From the NCBI GenBank assembly GCA_010645155.1, contig CM021319.1, positions 804,985-868,984 on the forward strand: a stretch of DNA of 64,000 bases, written 5' to 3'. Below the pieces are notes generated by a model. That model had not been told where the DNA came from. It ran no database searches and saw only the letters and a program-made list of their open reading frames with translations. A program made the position numbers and the translations under genes. This DNA comes from Tigriopus japonicus. Lineage: Eukaryota; Arthropoda; Copepoda; Harpacticoida; Harpacticidae. The stretch's first letter is position 1, and each line of letters opens with the position of its first letter. This document shows, piece by piece, positions 11,388 to 23,841 of the stretch.

Positions 11388-12350
11388 CTAATCAAGCATA
11401 CAGACTAGCAGAGCCTTGACAACGAAGGCCTTAACAAAAGGGTCCTTCCTGTCCAATGGTGAATACAGATATTTCTTGTACTCATAGCTTACATGCCTCA
11501 AGATAGTCTCCATAATATAAATGGCACAAAATAGAAAAGTAATAAAAAATGATAGAATAAAGCCGTAATAACATGAGGGGATAATTTGAAAAATGATGGG
11601 TATCGGCCAAATCACGAAAAGCCTTATTTTATTGTAAAATATGTATATTCTGTTCATCAAGGATTAGTGTTGGTACACAATTTGTTGATTCAAATCGTTA
11701 AGTGCCATACTTTCGGATCTCGTCAACACTTGAGATTCTTGATTACGCTTTTGGACAGCTTGGTGAATGAACCAACCAAATACAAATCCCGTCATAATGG
11801 CTCCAATGTACGATACTATTATATAGTATTTGTAAATGGACATGACATGAATCATTTGGGCTAAATCGTACTTCATATAGATCATGAAGCCCTGTCCAAT
11901 GGCGTAGAAAAGAAACGTCGCGAGCAAAATGATGGCGAAAGTTATCTTCATTCTTTTGTTTCGCGATCGCGGAATTCGATGTGGTCTCAATCCGTTTCCA
12001 AGAATAAAGTCATTATTGATAGCACCATACATTCTGTGACTAGGTCGAATTGGCTCTTGTGGCATCGGATTTAGCGGGGCAAAAAGGCTTTCCGAGAATG
12101 GGTAACCTATTGTGAACAAACTGTGTTTAATCGTATGAATAATATAATACTTTGCTAACTTACGGTTGAGCGATTCATTTGTGTCCGCATAAAACCCAGT
12201 CTCAAATGTTGGGGGAGATCCGTTGAAATAGGACGTGACCATGTCTGCTGGAGAAGGACATGGTCGTCCTCTGCAGGGCAAACCTGGGATCACTTCAGGC
12301 ACGAGATATTGGAGAAAGGGCATTTCATTTTCGTTGCTTCGTTCTGCCAT
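11388..12350 (-). CDS. multi-pass membrane protein of unknown function (2-3 exons)
   Basis: From ATG at 12350 a 228-codon frame runs to 11664. It contains a 57-nt intron-like segment (12163-12107, GTAAGT...CAATAG) that is a multiple of three and free of stops. Splicing joins NESLN-R-YPFSES and leaves 209 aa. The N-terminus is Pro-rich and polar. Two strong membrane segments follow a basic PRSRNKRMK stretch. Directly downstream the frame at 11660-11388 encodes two more hydrophobic segments (IWPIPIIFQ..., FILSFFITFLFCAIYIM). It could be joined by a 54-nt intron (GTACCA at 11676 to AATAAG at 11623) that keeps frame, giving a four-helix protein. The first intron is well supported; the second has a weak donor and is only a suggestion. 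I recognise no family. Without the second splice the protein ends at 11664. Confidence 0.55.
12107..12163 (-). other. 57-nt intron readable in frame
   Basis: The minus strand shows C|GTAAGTTAG ... TTCACAATAG|G. The length is 19 codons and contains no stop, so both spliced and retained forms encode protein. Retention would insert a 19-residue basic and hydrophobic segment ahead of the Pro-rich linker. Confidence 0.65.
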
Positions 12351-14189
12351 TTCGCCTTTTTTCCTGGAGAAGTCAATGAGCTGACCGACGTTGTTGAGAC
12401 TCTGATAGGAACTGAAAGCTGACCAGCGTGGTAATGGTAGCTGATAGCACGCTGTTCTAGCCGTTTATTCAAAATCTCGCACAAATCAATTCAATGGTCG
12501 GCCAAAGGTCCGTACTATCGAGCGGTATAATACGGTCTAGCGTCGTTGACCTACTTTTTGGAGCTTTTAACAGAGTTTTGACAGATTTTGGTGATGGTTT
12601 GAGAGCATAATGAGCTGGTATCGAGCGTCTTGAATAACTCAAACCGGGGACATTTTTTTGCATGTCCTTGTGGTTAGTTCAATCGAAAGTAACATGGCTT
12701 GGGACATAATAGTCATGAAAAGTCATTGTCTAGCTAATCTGATTCTATTGAAGGTAAAATTACGCTCGTACTTCAAAAAATCAAATGTTGGCTGAAAATG
12801 TCGATGAATTTTACTCTGCATATCGAGGTCTTTTGCAATCTATGGCAAAACCGTCCACGATCTTGAAGTTATGACCAGGGGCCATCAAGTTTGTTTAACA
12901 TATTGCCAGAAAAATGTTGCATTTTTATAATTATAAAATTATAATTATAAAAATTACAAAAAAAAACTCAACTTCGTTAATCTGGTAGCCAATGCGCTTG
13001 GAGGTATGTTCCTCTGTGTATTTCCAATCCCCCCGACAACGGTTAGAAAAACAGGCCATGCCTCAATCAATGATATTGAAACCGACATTGAAAGTGAATA
13101 GGGTCATTACCGGGCCGCTCCGATCAGTTTTGCCATTAAGGCCAAGTTGGGTTTCATCAAAATTTGATTAAAGTTGGGTTTCGTACTTTCACAAAAGCCT
13201 AACATTTCCAGTTTCTATCAAATATAATGCATGATATTTCGTTTTGCTGATACATCTTAAAAACCTACCGATTTTTTAAACTACATTACTATACTTCAAA
13301 ACAATTTAAGTTTAATATGGTCGAGTGAGTAACACTTCGGCAGTCCTGCTTCAACTGGGTGGAAAACTCCACCTTATCAGCCGTTTCTGGAAAAATGAAA
13401 AGGTCAACAGATCTGCATGGTGCACTCAAGAGTAAACTTTGCTCGTTATTCTATTTCATGTTGCAAAATCGTATGTTTCCAAGTCACCAAGTCATTGTGT
13501 AGCCTGTTTGCTCAAGATATTCATGGAATAAGGCCGACAAAAAAGTATTTTCGATCACAAGGGGTGCACTTTTCATGCAAATGCACTTTTTTACACGTTT
13601 GGCCGGTTTTTTGCTTTATTTACACTTTTTGCCGTTTTTCTACGTTTTTGCACTTTCCGTGATTTTTTGCTGATATCTTTTGTATTTTGGCCAGAAATTT
13701 CAAAAAAATGAACATTTTTTCCAAAACTTTCCGTTAAAAAACCCCAGCATGGCTAAATGATTAATATATTGTTGATTGTTTCAAACATTGGAATTGGCTT
13801 CACTTATTGGGGTAAATAGTTTACCTTATGGGCTGGTAATTTAAATCATGTTGATGAACAGTAAGATTTTTCACTGAAAATTCAAATTATTTGATATGAA
13901 TAACAATTCTGCTCAACAAAACCAATCATGGGATAGAAAGAAACGTTAAATAAACATAGAAAATAATAGTAATCAACCTACCCACTTAAATCAAAACAAA
14001 AAGACCAAAAGTACTTAAAAAAACTTGACCAAGTATGGTTCTTGTGTTTAGAAATAAACTCTTTTGGCTTGAAAATTAAAAATGAAGCCAAACGGTCGAA
14101 AGGTTAGATAGACATTGCATGTATATGCATATTTATTTTTTACAAAATAAATTATAAGGAAGCGAGAGTGGCCGCGCGTACTAATGTTT
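12351..14189. other. intergenic, AT-rich, no gene seen
   Basis: Holds an AT-only palindromic tract near 12924-12956. It also has a T-rich stretch at about 13560-13690 with repeated TTTGCACTTTT-like motifs that resembles the subterminal part of the hAT element at 9717, possibly a decayed relative. No coding exon supported. Confidence 0.4.
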
Positions 14190-14557
14190 AATAATAATGT
14201 TTATTGCAAAATTCTTTTTCTCATTGGATATATACATTTAACATACAATTAATGTAATGTTGTCATGAGGGCCCATTCTGGGTTCTCGAGGCGCCATTCG
14301 AGGCAGAATATTCACTAGACAGAGGGGTTTTAGTTGGGGGGAGACCTGGGATCGAACCCATGAACCCGAGCATAGCTCGGTCGCGCGTCAGTCAACTGCG
14401 CTACAACCATCTCCCTGCGTTCCTATAAACATCATCATCAAAAACCCAGAATGGGCCCACGTCTCAATAGACAAAATTATATCAAATTGATTATACATTG
14501 AATATTGCATGCTCAATCCAATGAGGCAAGTCCTTGCAATAAAGATTATTATTATAT
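14190..14557. mobile_element. foldback element with a tRNA-like centre
   Basis: Two diverged inverted arms of roughly 95-115 bp face each other. The outer ends are AATAATAATGTTTATTGCAA on the left and AATAATAATCTTTATTGCAA on the right (reverse complement). Both then share CTCATTGGAT and finish in an exact 16-bp inverted repeat GGGCCCATTCTGGGTT (14269-14284) / AACCCAGAATGGGCCC (14443-14458). Between the arms lies a 78-nt tRNA-like sequence. Clear target duplications were not found. It may be a composite of a TIR element and a tRNA-derived SINE. Confidence 0.65.
14338..14415 (-). tRNA. tRNA-like sequence (tRNA-derived repeat or tRNA pseudogene)
   Basis: On the minus strand the first seven bases GGGAGAT pair with the last seven GTCTCCC (one T-G pair). 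A TAGCGCAGTTGA A-box and a GGTTCGATCCC B-box are present, and the T-arm abuts the acceptor stem as in a real tRNA. The anticodon arm is poor. CCGA/TCGG flanks GCTATGC, giving TAT in the anticodon place, but the preceding base is C instead of the invariant T, and no good D-stem forms. This favours a tRNA-derived repeat over a working tRNA gene. Confidence 0.5.
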
Positions 14558-16261
14558 TGGTTAGTCCGTCATGGTGAAAATTAGTTTTGATACAATTAGT
14601 GTTATTGAATACTTAAAAGGTTATTCTTTTCTAGTCTTCTTGTCACTTCGCTTTGTTGGCAAACGAGTATTAAAAATAACCAGTCCTTCCACACAAAGAT
14701 ATTTTTCTCATCAAGTCTGACACAAAAACCGAAGCATTTTGGAGCAATTTTCAGTTCCGTTTTTCATCAAAATTGTTGGATGTAAAAAGAAAAGCAAAAT
14801 TTCATTCAGGCTTTGTAAAATACTTCAGTTCTTTAAAAAATTGACGAGTGGTTCGACTGAAATGTGAGAAAATTAATTAAATCCACCAATCTGAATGAAG
14901 TCAACAATCCTCCCACATATTTTCAACCCACAGGATTTGGATTTCAGGTCCAGTTACTCGTCCTATGGTAGGAATAGTAGAAATAGCCTGAATCGAGGAT
15001 TCAAAAGTTTGATTTTACCTTTGCTATCGCCAAATCGCCAAAAACGAAGGTACCCATTGAGAATTACAAAAAGAAAAACCAAATAGTCAATGAACATCTA
15101 CCAAGATAATTGGTCGATACTCCTTGAATTAGTCCAAACCTAGCCTGAAAGTGTGATGCTTAAGAGCTTCACCCACTTGAAAGAGCGCCCACTTTTTAGA
15201 TCTAGACGAGTGACGGGAAAAGCTATGAAGACTTTGGGCCTATGATTTGAGTTTTGACGGACGGACTCGAGCGCTTCTGGCCGACAGTTTTGCCAGAAGG
15301 GGCTTATCCTAAAGAAATATTTCAAGGCCATATGGATGAAATGAATCATCTGTCGCAACAAATAGGACGTTAAGAGAGTTGCTTCAGCAAATCGTTGTGG
15401 TAGGTCTTCATATATGTTACAGGGTGCTCAATAAAAACATTCTGCTGATGATCACCTGTTCCAGGAACAATGGCTCGTGCTAGCTCTCAATTCTCAACTC
15501 CATATCTAACGACGAAGCAGGTATTACATAAAAGTTCTACTGCGAAGAAAGTGACGGAATTAATCATAATACAAAGTGCGCCGAATTGGGCACAATTTGG
15601 TGTTAAAAAACTGGAAATTCGTCTTAAATTCCCACACGATACCAGCGATATTTTGACCATATGTCTTTAAACCTTGCTTTGGCTTCGTTATTTCATTCCT
15701 CCAATTTTCATCGTTCGCGTGATTCTGTACTTGACACCTTTTGTTAAATCTTAATGACAATTCTTTGTTAAAGAACTTTATCTAATTTCAAATCAAAGGT
15801 CAACATGAAGTAAACAGTGTTGAGTAACTTCACTAATAGTAATGAATTATTATTGTGCATATAATAAGTACATTAACTAATGTTGGCTATTGTTGTTTTT
15901 CACCTGTAGAATAATTTTTAAAGCAAAACCTTTTGATTTTATCTAAGCCAAAATCCTGTTTTGAAACGTGTCTGAAACTCATTCTAACTTACTGTCTCAA
16001 ATAAAATTAATTAATTAATTAAAACCTTTTAATCCAAAAGTGTTAAAATTTAGTCGAAATTCATCTTACACAAAAAGAGTGCTCGTTATAAATGATAAAA
16101 GAAAAGTTCAGCCATAATGGGACATGACTCTTTGCAAAATGAAAACCGATTAAATAAAAAAGCCTTGCATCAACCTTAACCAGAGCATAGCAGGCATAAA
16201 ACTTGACCTAAAAACTTTTTTGAGTACCTATGTGCCATTTAGGTTTCTTATTGTTTATAAA
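14558..16261. other. intergenic, no gene seen
   Basis: AT-rich. Short open frames only (for example 15470-15670 plus and 15560-15760 minus), without recognisable domains. Confidence 0.45.
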
Positions 16262-16831
16262 CAGACCTGTGCTCTAATTGTAGTTGAAATTTCAATTACG
16301 TAACTGTAATCAACTTCTTAGTAATTTTAACTAAATACATTTGAGATCAGAGTAATTGTAATAAATACATTTGATTTCGAAGTAATTGTATTTCAATACA
16401 TTTGAGATCATAGTAATTGTAATTAATTACATTTGAGATCAAAGCAATTGTATTTAAATACATTTGAGATCAAAGTAATTGTTATTAAATACATTCGAGG
16501 TCAAAGTAATTGTAATTAATTACATTTGAGATCAAAGTAATTGTATCTAAATACATTTGAGGTCAAAGTAATTGTATTTAATTACATTTGAGATCAAAAT
16601 GATTGTAATAAATTACATTTAAACCGACGTAATTGAAATATTTTAATTAGAAATTACAATTACATTTTCACCTATATGAGAAGTTCTGAATGTTATTCAA
16701 TCACTTTTGGAAAGTAATTGTAATTGTTATTAATTACATTTGAAAATAACGCGATTGCAATTGTATTTCTTACTTTGGAGACCAATGTCATTGCAATTAA
16801 TTACATTTAAGAAGTAATTGACACACGTCTG
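16262..16831. mobile_element. possible TIR element with internal 31-bp satellite
   Basis: The left edge CAGACCTGTGCTCTAATTGTA and the reverse-complemented right edge CAGACGTGTGTCAATTACT are similar imperfect inverted ends. The interior is built almost wholly of TAATTGTAATTAATTACATTT motifs. No matching target duplication was found, so the boundaries are tentative. Confidence 0.4.
16309..16640 (+). repeat. 31-bp AT-rich tandem repeat, about 10 copies
   Basis: The unit is approximately TACATTTGAGATCAAAGTAA followed by TTGTAATTAAT (31 bp). Copies differ at a few bases each (GAGGTC for GAGATC, TATTTAA for TAATTAA). The core TAATTGTAATTAATTACA is itself self-complementary. Confidence 0.85.
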
Positions 16832-17719
16832 TCAAAAGAACCCCAGTTTTTATCACTCCAGGGAACTAGTTTCATTTTTCATTTTGACAGTTATACTAAT
16901 GGGTTCAACATATTTAGGCGAAAATGGGCAACCCTCTCCTAGTTGGCACATTTCGAGATGGCAAAAAGGGCCAATTGGCGTTGGCCTTCCAAGATCTAGC
17001 GTATCGGGTCCGATGTGGCAACGCTTTTTGTTCGAGGTGCCAAGTTTGGGCGAAAGAAGAGTTGAAGCGTAACGTGCATGGATGGAATGGGCAACGCGAA
17101 CATGCTGGATACACTCACACACTCGGTCCCAAGTTCATTTGGTCGTTAGTGTGTGTATCGTTTGGGCCGCTCATTGCAGTGCTCTCTCGATTTGAGGTAG
17201 TGATCTTGAAAATTGTGTAATACGAGTACGCAACGAACGTCTGAGCAACATCATAAGAAAGCAAGGTTAGATTGAATGATTTGATGAGGTGCAAACGCAA
17301 TTAGATCTTGGACATTTGGACAACGTTGTTGCTCACTTATTCAAGGTAAGACCTTTTCAAAGTGCTTCAAACGTGTTTTATTTCATATTTGTAGTACACA
17401 TGGAAGTATATAAACGTCTTTCACTTCACGAATTAAGCAAAGGCAAATGGTGCAAATTGGAAGTTCACGGTTATAATATGTTGAAGACCCTTGGATATTC
17501 ACAGCAGGCCTTGTTTGCAATTTTAACTGCCTTGTTTGCACAACACGGTTGAATGTGACAGAAATAAAGGTTACATTTGTAGTTTACTTCAAACTTGATT
17601 TTCCAGTGAGTTGCATATATTTACTTAGATTCAATAAATTTTTCTCCACAATAACCTCGCTTCAGTTTGATTGTCTTGTTATCAATGGCCTTTATTTCCG
17701 TTCCTCTATGTGTAACTTT
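16832..17719. other. no supported gene; overlapping open frames on both strands
   Basis: Several 60-98 codon frames overlap on both strands at 16818-17220, a sign of locally higher GC rather than of coding. None has a recognisable domain or splice context. Confidence 0.4.
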
Positions 17720-17971
17720 TAGTGTTGGACCGAAAGTGCTTTCTGTTGCAATTTCGGTTTGACAAAAATTTGAAAGTTTTTGTGTCCAAAAACTTCTGAA
17801 ACTTTGGTTTTCCATTTAAATTTGCGATTTTCCAACATTGAACATTTAAACAATTTGAATTTCTTAAGCGATTTTTGTAAACATATAATTTTGCAGTCAG
17901 CTGGTTTTGGTTAAACCCTATCTCGTCCGAAACTTTCGGTTTCGGTTGAGAGTCCTTTAGGTCCATCACTA
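17720..17971. mobile_element. 252-bp GATGGAC-family hAT-like element
   Basis: It starts TAGTGTTGGACCGAAAG and ends (reverse complement) TAGTGATGGACCTAAAG. The interior has repeated TTTCGGTTTCGG motifs. Flanking octamers GTAACTTT (17712-17719) and GTAATTTA (17972-17979) agree at six of eight positions, suggesting a decayed 8-bp duplication. Confidence 0.7.
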
Positions 17972-19824
17972 GTAATTTAATTTTAAACTCTGGAGCTCGT
18001 TCTCTTGTACTGTTTATTGACCAAAATCGAATTTATTGGACCACAAAATGCTAGGATAAAATATGAATAGGTAACATTCAAGGTAGAGAAGATCAAATAC
18101 TTGGAAACGGCTTGCCTTAAAATCTTGGTTTTGAATTATCTATTCATCTGACCACGGCGAAACACAAAACTTAAGATTACTATAATTGGACTACTTGTGC
18201 AAGTGTTTCAAAATTAGCTGTTTCAGTTCTAAAAAATATGACCATCTTGCTCACCATAAATTTGTAGATCTGTTCCAAGCATATAGATGTTTCGAAATAT
18301 CAATATTCACCCTCTCGTGTAGTCATGACCTACCGTGAAGCACCGACGAGTTCGAGTCATTAATTTCACAGCAGTGGTTCCCCATCATTATGCCTGAAAC
18401 CTTTTGGAGAGCTTCTCTCGATCTTATCTAGAGGTCGGATGAATGGTTGGTTTCCTTTAGAATTTAACTAAACCTTTTTTGGTTAGTCGATTCCTAAATA
18501 CGCAATTTATAGCTGTAACTAAAGGGTTAAAGATAAAGAACGTTTACTGACATTATTTGGTTCTAAACGTGAAAGAAAGATAGCATCGAAATTTATGCCA
18601 ATTCAATCCACAAACTAGCTCATCTTTCGATTCTTATCATTGATGTCTTCACAAAAAAATCAGTTCCAATTTTGGTAAAAATCCCAACTTACTTTTCCGA
18701 CCTCTAAAATATTCTCACTTGTATTCTTGAATACAATACACGCATGCATCAATTTCAATTTGAGCTATCATATCAACTTTCAGCGAAAATTGCGACCCGA
18801 GTCAAACGCAAATCTCTCAAATGTCTCAATTCCCCGAATTCATTGTTCGTGTGGCATGTTGCATTGGAAGTGTGGGTTCTACGTAGGGAACCACTTCTTT
18901 TACATGTAGATAGACTGTATTTCCGCATTACCCCTTTGTCATGAATTGGCAAGTTAAAATAGCAATTGCGTCGAATATGTCGAGGCGTCGAACACGTCTA
19001 GTTTTCATTGGAATGGTATTCGAGTATCCGATTGGGTCGAAAAAAAGACTTGTCTAAATGTTTATGAATGAAAATTTGAATTGTTCTCTGACAAAACAAG
19101 ATTACGATTATTCTGATTTGCATGTTACCACAACAAATATTTCAATTCTATTGTGAAACATCTTTGCCAAGAGGTGAATGAATAATTTTCAACCCTCAGC
19201 TTCTAGTTAATTCCCGTCAGAAACCAACTTCATCTAGAAGTGTAAACAAACGTCTGAGCCCATCTTAAACAACAAACTTTTTCCCTAACTCTTCAAGAGT
19301 CTTTCTTGACTTGAGGTCGGTCTCAAGATTTTGGAAGCAGAAGTTAAGTTTGGGACCAAGTTCATCCAGAATGTACCATGAAGCTTGTTTGTTGTCACTT
19401 GAGCTCATCTTACACTGTCATCGTATGATATCACCCGCATCTAACTCACATTTCGAAAAGAAAGACACAGGGTGTTGACATTTCATTTGCATTTGTCAAC
19501 ACTGTTTGTCATGTGCTACCCTGCGGTTTCACAGTTCCCTCAATTCAACAAATTTGTTCAGCCCTTCAATATGACACTTTTTTGAATACTCAACATATGG
19601 AGAACCCATTCAAGTTGTATGGAAGTAGTATTATCCTTTTCTTTGTCGGCACTATCTCTGTTTTCGCTTTAAAAAAATCCGTATACGGTTCATTATGTTG
19701 CAAAAGTCACTTGCTCCTTTACATTTTGACCAATGGTAAAATTACAAGAGCAAGTTTTTGTCGAAGTTTGATTTCACAAATTTACAAGCTCTTAACTTTG
19801 GGGTGAACTCAAAAACGGCCTAAA
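17972..19824. other. intergenic, no gene seen
   Basis: Only short open frames, no recognised similarity. The 97-codon frame at 19513-19806 has hydrophobic runs but no signal that it is a gene. Confidence 0.4.
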
Positions 19825-19985
19825 GGTGCAGTTACACGACACGTTTTGCATCGACGTTCGAGACACACTTCAACGTCACAAAAGCAAATTTTCTTTTGGC
19901 TTGTAGGGAGGTTTCCGCAAGGGGTTTTGAGGTTGTACATCTATGATGTTAAAGTTTGACGTAACAAACATCATGTAACTGCACC
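19825..19985. mobile_element. 161-bp MITE with GGTGCAGTTACA ends
   Basis: Exact 12-bp terminal inverted repeats GGTGCAGTTACA / TGTAACTGCACC are flanked on both sides by TAAA (19821-19824 and 19986-19989). A TAA duplication would fit PIF/Harbinger MITEs, but the TIR does not settle the superfamily. Confidence 0.75.
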
Positions 19986-19989
19986 TAAA

Positions 19990-22900
19990 GGAAAAAATTG
20001 TGTCTAAGACAAAGTGCGTCAAAAAATCCCCCCTGGAAGTGCACCTTTATACCCATTTTGTTAGTTAGGAGAACACTTTGTGCTACCAAAATTGTAACCA
20101 CAAATTACTCTTGGAGGCTCCAAAAAACTTTGAGTCTAAATATAGTACGTTGTCAATATCGATGATTGCCGAGGAAATACGGCGAAGAACAAGGAATATT
20201 CAATCTTGACACGCCCTTTGCCAATCACGTGGTGGCTCCACTACAAGCAAAACTACGAATTATCGGCATTGATTGTTTGTTTTGCCTTTGGCATATATTG
20301 GTCGTTTTTCTCACTTGTTGGGTTTATTTGACATTTCCGAACTTTGCTCCACCTTCTTCATTTTTTTCTTCTGTGTGGATTTCCGATTGTCATGGGACAA
20401 AATGGGATTGGAGATAAGTAAAGAATACGAGATAGCATTGAGCAATTTGTTATCATACCTAACTTGGAGATGACCTCGATCAAGAAAGGTGGAAACCAAT
20501 TCATGTATAGTAAATGAGTCATTGTTAGAAATCCAATCAAGAAGTAGAAAGAAACAAGATTAAATGATATATTCCGGCATAGGTCAAGTATTTTAAAATT
20601 TAAGCAAAAGTATAAGCTGATCATCTAAATTTGGAAACATGATGCCCTCATAAGATATTTTACCATTTCGTCTCGAAGTGCTTAAAGATCAATTTAGTTA
20701 TTTGGCCTTCTCAAGGTTACACTCTAGAAAATCTTGTATGCTGATCTACAGTTTTCTGGTTTTAAATCTCCGTCTCATTCGGTCTAACATTCCATTCTTG
20801 GCTAATGTTGTGAGACAAAATATTTTCACTCTTGAAAATGAGCGAATTTTGTCCTTGAAAGGGAGTGTACCATTTTTTAGTAAGCACGGTGGTTCCAAGT
20901 CACATTTTTCAAATACTGTAGAGCAAAATCTATTGTGAAAGAAATTTTGGTCTTATAGAAATAGGCTCTTCAAACACTTAAAAAAATGTCATCGACAAGA
21001 CTTGGAAAAAGTGTTTTTTGTCATGAAAATGCATAAGGTTGAGTTTATAAAGTTTATATTTGGGCCAGGAAATATTAAATTTTGACACAAATATCTTGCT
21101 TGAAGTATAGCAAAATCAAAGCTATTAATGATACTGAATGTGAGGAATGCTCAAAGTAAGAATATTTTGTTGTGAATCAAAATACTCATTTAGTACATTA
21201 TGCCCCTTGACAAAATAATAATTTTGCTCCAAACAGATAAATAGCCTTATATTCATTCACATTTGTAAGTCCAACGACTCATCTTGTTGGATATTTTGCA
21301 ATTGGAAATATGTTAATAAAAAGACAAACATAGCAAATATGACATGGTTGTGGGTGTGGTGTCCATTTGAATGCATTTTAAATCATGTTCCTCTTAAGTT
21401 TTAAGAAGATTGACTCATATGCTTCTACTTTTTTGACAATGCCAATAAACAAACCACTATAAAGTAAATATTTTTGATGTTTGTATAGCACTTGGAATCG
21501 TCATTTGATCAGACCAATTTTCATGGGAAAATACAAACACATCAACAATGCTCCTCACACACTTCGCCACGGTTTTTAAACCTTTGGCTAGACAATTTGA
21601 GCCACCGTGTGCCCCAATGGGCATATAATAGTCAATTGAGGAGAATGATATCTGTCGGTTGTTCTGATGTTGACGAGGCTCTATTCACAATTGTGCGGAA
21701 GTGAACGACAACGAGCCAGGCACAACATTCTTGAGCCCCCTTTAAAATTCCTCACGAACACTCAGTCCGAACTGTACTGTTTACTACATACTATAGTACA
21801 CTTCGTCATCTTAGTAGTAGTACATGCTTCGGCAAATATCATGTTGAAGAGGGTCATGATTGGGGCGGGTGCGTATAGTTTTTTTGCGATCAGTAGAAGT
21901 CGTCAATTGTCGATTTTAATGACTAAGAGATGACTCAGTTCCAAGTTCGAGGGGAGCTCGCTAACAAGGCCCTTGAAATAACATATGAGGATGTGTATTT
22001 TTAAATTCCATCAGGGAGTTGTACTTTGCGAGTATGGGAAATACCGGCAATTACTCATGCGTGGCATGTTGCTAGGTCCTATTTCAAAAGTGAGATTAAA
22101 GATTGACATGTGTGAATGATTCAAACATACAAGAACAAGAAAATACACAAGCGGATTGTGTGCCAACATGCACAAAACGGTGATGAATGGAAGAAAAAGG
22201 CGAAATAGTTGGAAAACTGTAATTATAAATAACCATTCTCGAAGACTCCTTCAATTCAAAAGGTGCGTTTGGTGCACACACGAACGAAGCAAGTGCACTG
22301 AAATAATTCGTGTTAACGTTGACAATGTAGCCGAATTGTTGATACAGATATAGAACCTCTTTTGAAAGAAGGGTCACTTTGTTGACATTTTTTGAAGCAA
22401 ATTCGATTTTGCAATCAATCTATGAAGATCATGCCAATAAGAATTGATCCAGTCTTGGTATCGCAAACTAAGATTTGTTCAAGCCCTTGCATGGATATTT
22501 TGTTGGTTAAAGGCTCCTATTGGCTGCATTTTTTCTCTTGAACTTCTTGGTTTGTTTGTTTTGTTTAAAGCTTCACTTTAAAGCCATTGTCACTAATGTT
22601 CTGATGACGCTTCTTTCCCATGAGCGTCTGTTCACGAGTTGCAATTCTTCACAATATAAATGAGCAATAGAATGTATATCCCATGCAGTTTCAATCATGT
22701 ATCCAATAAGGAAATTGGTTGCAATAAAGATTATAGAAATATTATGATTTAAAAAAATAAGAAAAATTTTCATTTTTTGTAAGTTTTGTCACAACAGGTC
22801 AAAGTATTAAATACAATTGCGTAAAACACACGTCAAAAACATGGTGTTGAAAACTGAGTTTTAAATCTTAAAAAGGGCATGTTGGTGCGTTGTGAATACA

Positions 22901-23841
22901 AATTTTGTGACTTTCTGTAAGATTCAAGAAAGTCGCGTATGGTTTAATTTGAGGGTGGTCCTTCGAGAAATATCAAATTCGCTCAAAATCCAAAAACACA
23001 ATGAGTCAGTAAAGCTGAAGCGTTATTCTAATGACTACAATGCTGACCTGATAAGTCCGAATTTGTATTTTTGTTACTTGTGTCGTTAATGCTTTAACTT
23101 TCATTGTCCATTTGTTTCATTTTCTACCTTTTATCTTATCCACGGAAAAGAGACAAAACTCAAAAACGAGATATATATCTGGCTATCGCCAAAATACGCC
23201 TTCCCATTATTGCTTCAGGACCGAGAAAGCGAATCAAGAAAAATTGACCACTTTACGTCTTTGTGTACGGACTTCTACATGTTATTTTTTACCTTTTTGT
23301 TGTCCTTTTTCTTCATCTACTTCTCTGGGTTCGTTTCTTCAGTAAATAATCGTTTTGGGGTTCACTCATATTTTTTATACCATATCAAGACAAGGGTTAG
23401 TTCCCATACTAATTGTTTACGACACATTTTCTTCTAGACCAGGTGCTGATGTCTTGATATGAGAAGTTGCTTTTTTTTTGCTAAGGGTGTTGATTTCCTT
23501 CGAGTTCGCTCAAAGTATTTGGCGAGCTTTCTCGTTCGTTCGTTGCCCTAAATATTCCGCATGTTTTCTTCCACATTCCAGGTTGGCCGTCAATCACACA
23601 CAATCCCCTATGTAATTCCGGGTTCGTCAGTCAGTCGCACTTGCAAGAAAGAAACTTGGGATTTACTTAGTCTTTCCTCGGTTCATTCCTCCATTTTTCA
23701 CCACCCCCACGATTCTAATTCGATCGTGTTTTGGGGCCTGAAAAGCAAGGATTTGCAATTGCGGCGTGGATGAGATCAAAGGAGTGAGAAATAGCCCAAG
23801 CTAGGGCCTAAAAAGAAGCTATTCATCGCATTCAAACAAAC
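19990..23841. other. intergenic, no gene seen
   Basis: AT-rich. Open frames at 21492-21933, 22096-22377 and 23112-23437 lack domains, splice-supported partners or codon signal. The last few hundred bases probably include the 5' leader and promoter of the gene starting at 23842; a TCAGTCAGTC sequence near 23625 is a weak initiator candidate. Confidence 0.4.

Noticed and set aside
14338..14415. Functional tRNA gene (anticodon TAT)
   Set aside because: Acceptor and T-arm are good, but the D-stem is poor and the base before the anticodon is C instead of T. It sits inside an inverted-repeat element, so it is listed as tRNA-like only.
16309..16640. CRISPR array
   Set aside because: Contiguous 31-bp tandem units with no unique spacers, in a eukaryotic sequence.
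16818..17220. Overlapping 60-98 codon open frames on both strands
   Set aside because: Equal openness on both strands, no domain, no splice context; most likely a GC-rich patch.
19513..19806. 97-codon frame with hydrophobic runs as a membrane protein
   Set aside because: Isolated, no conserved motif, AT-rich region where Phe/Leu/Ile runs arise by chance.
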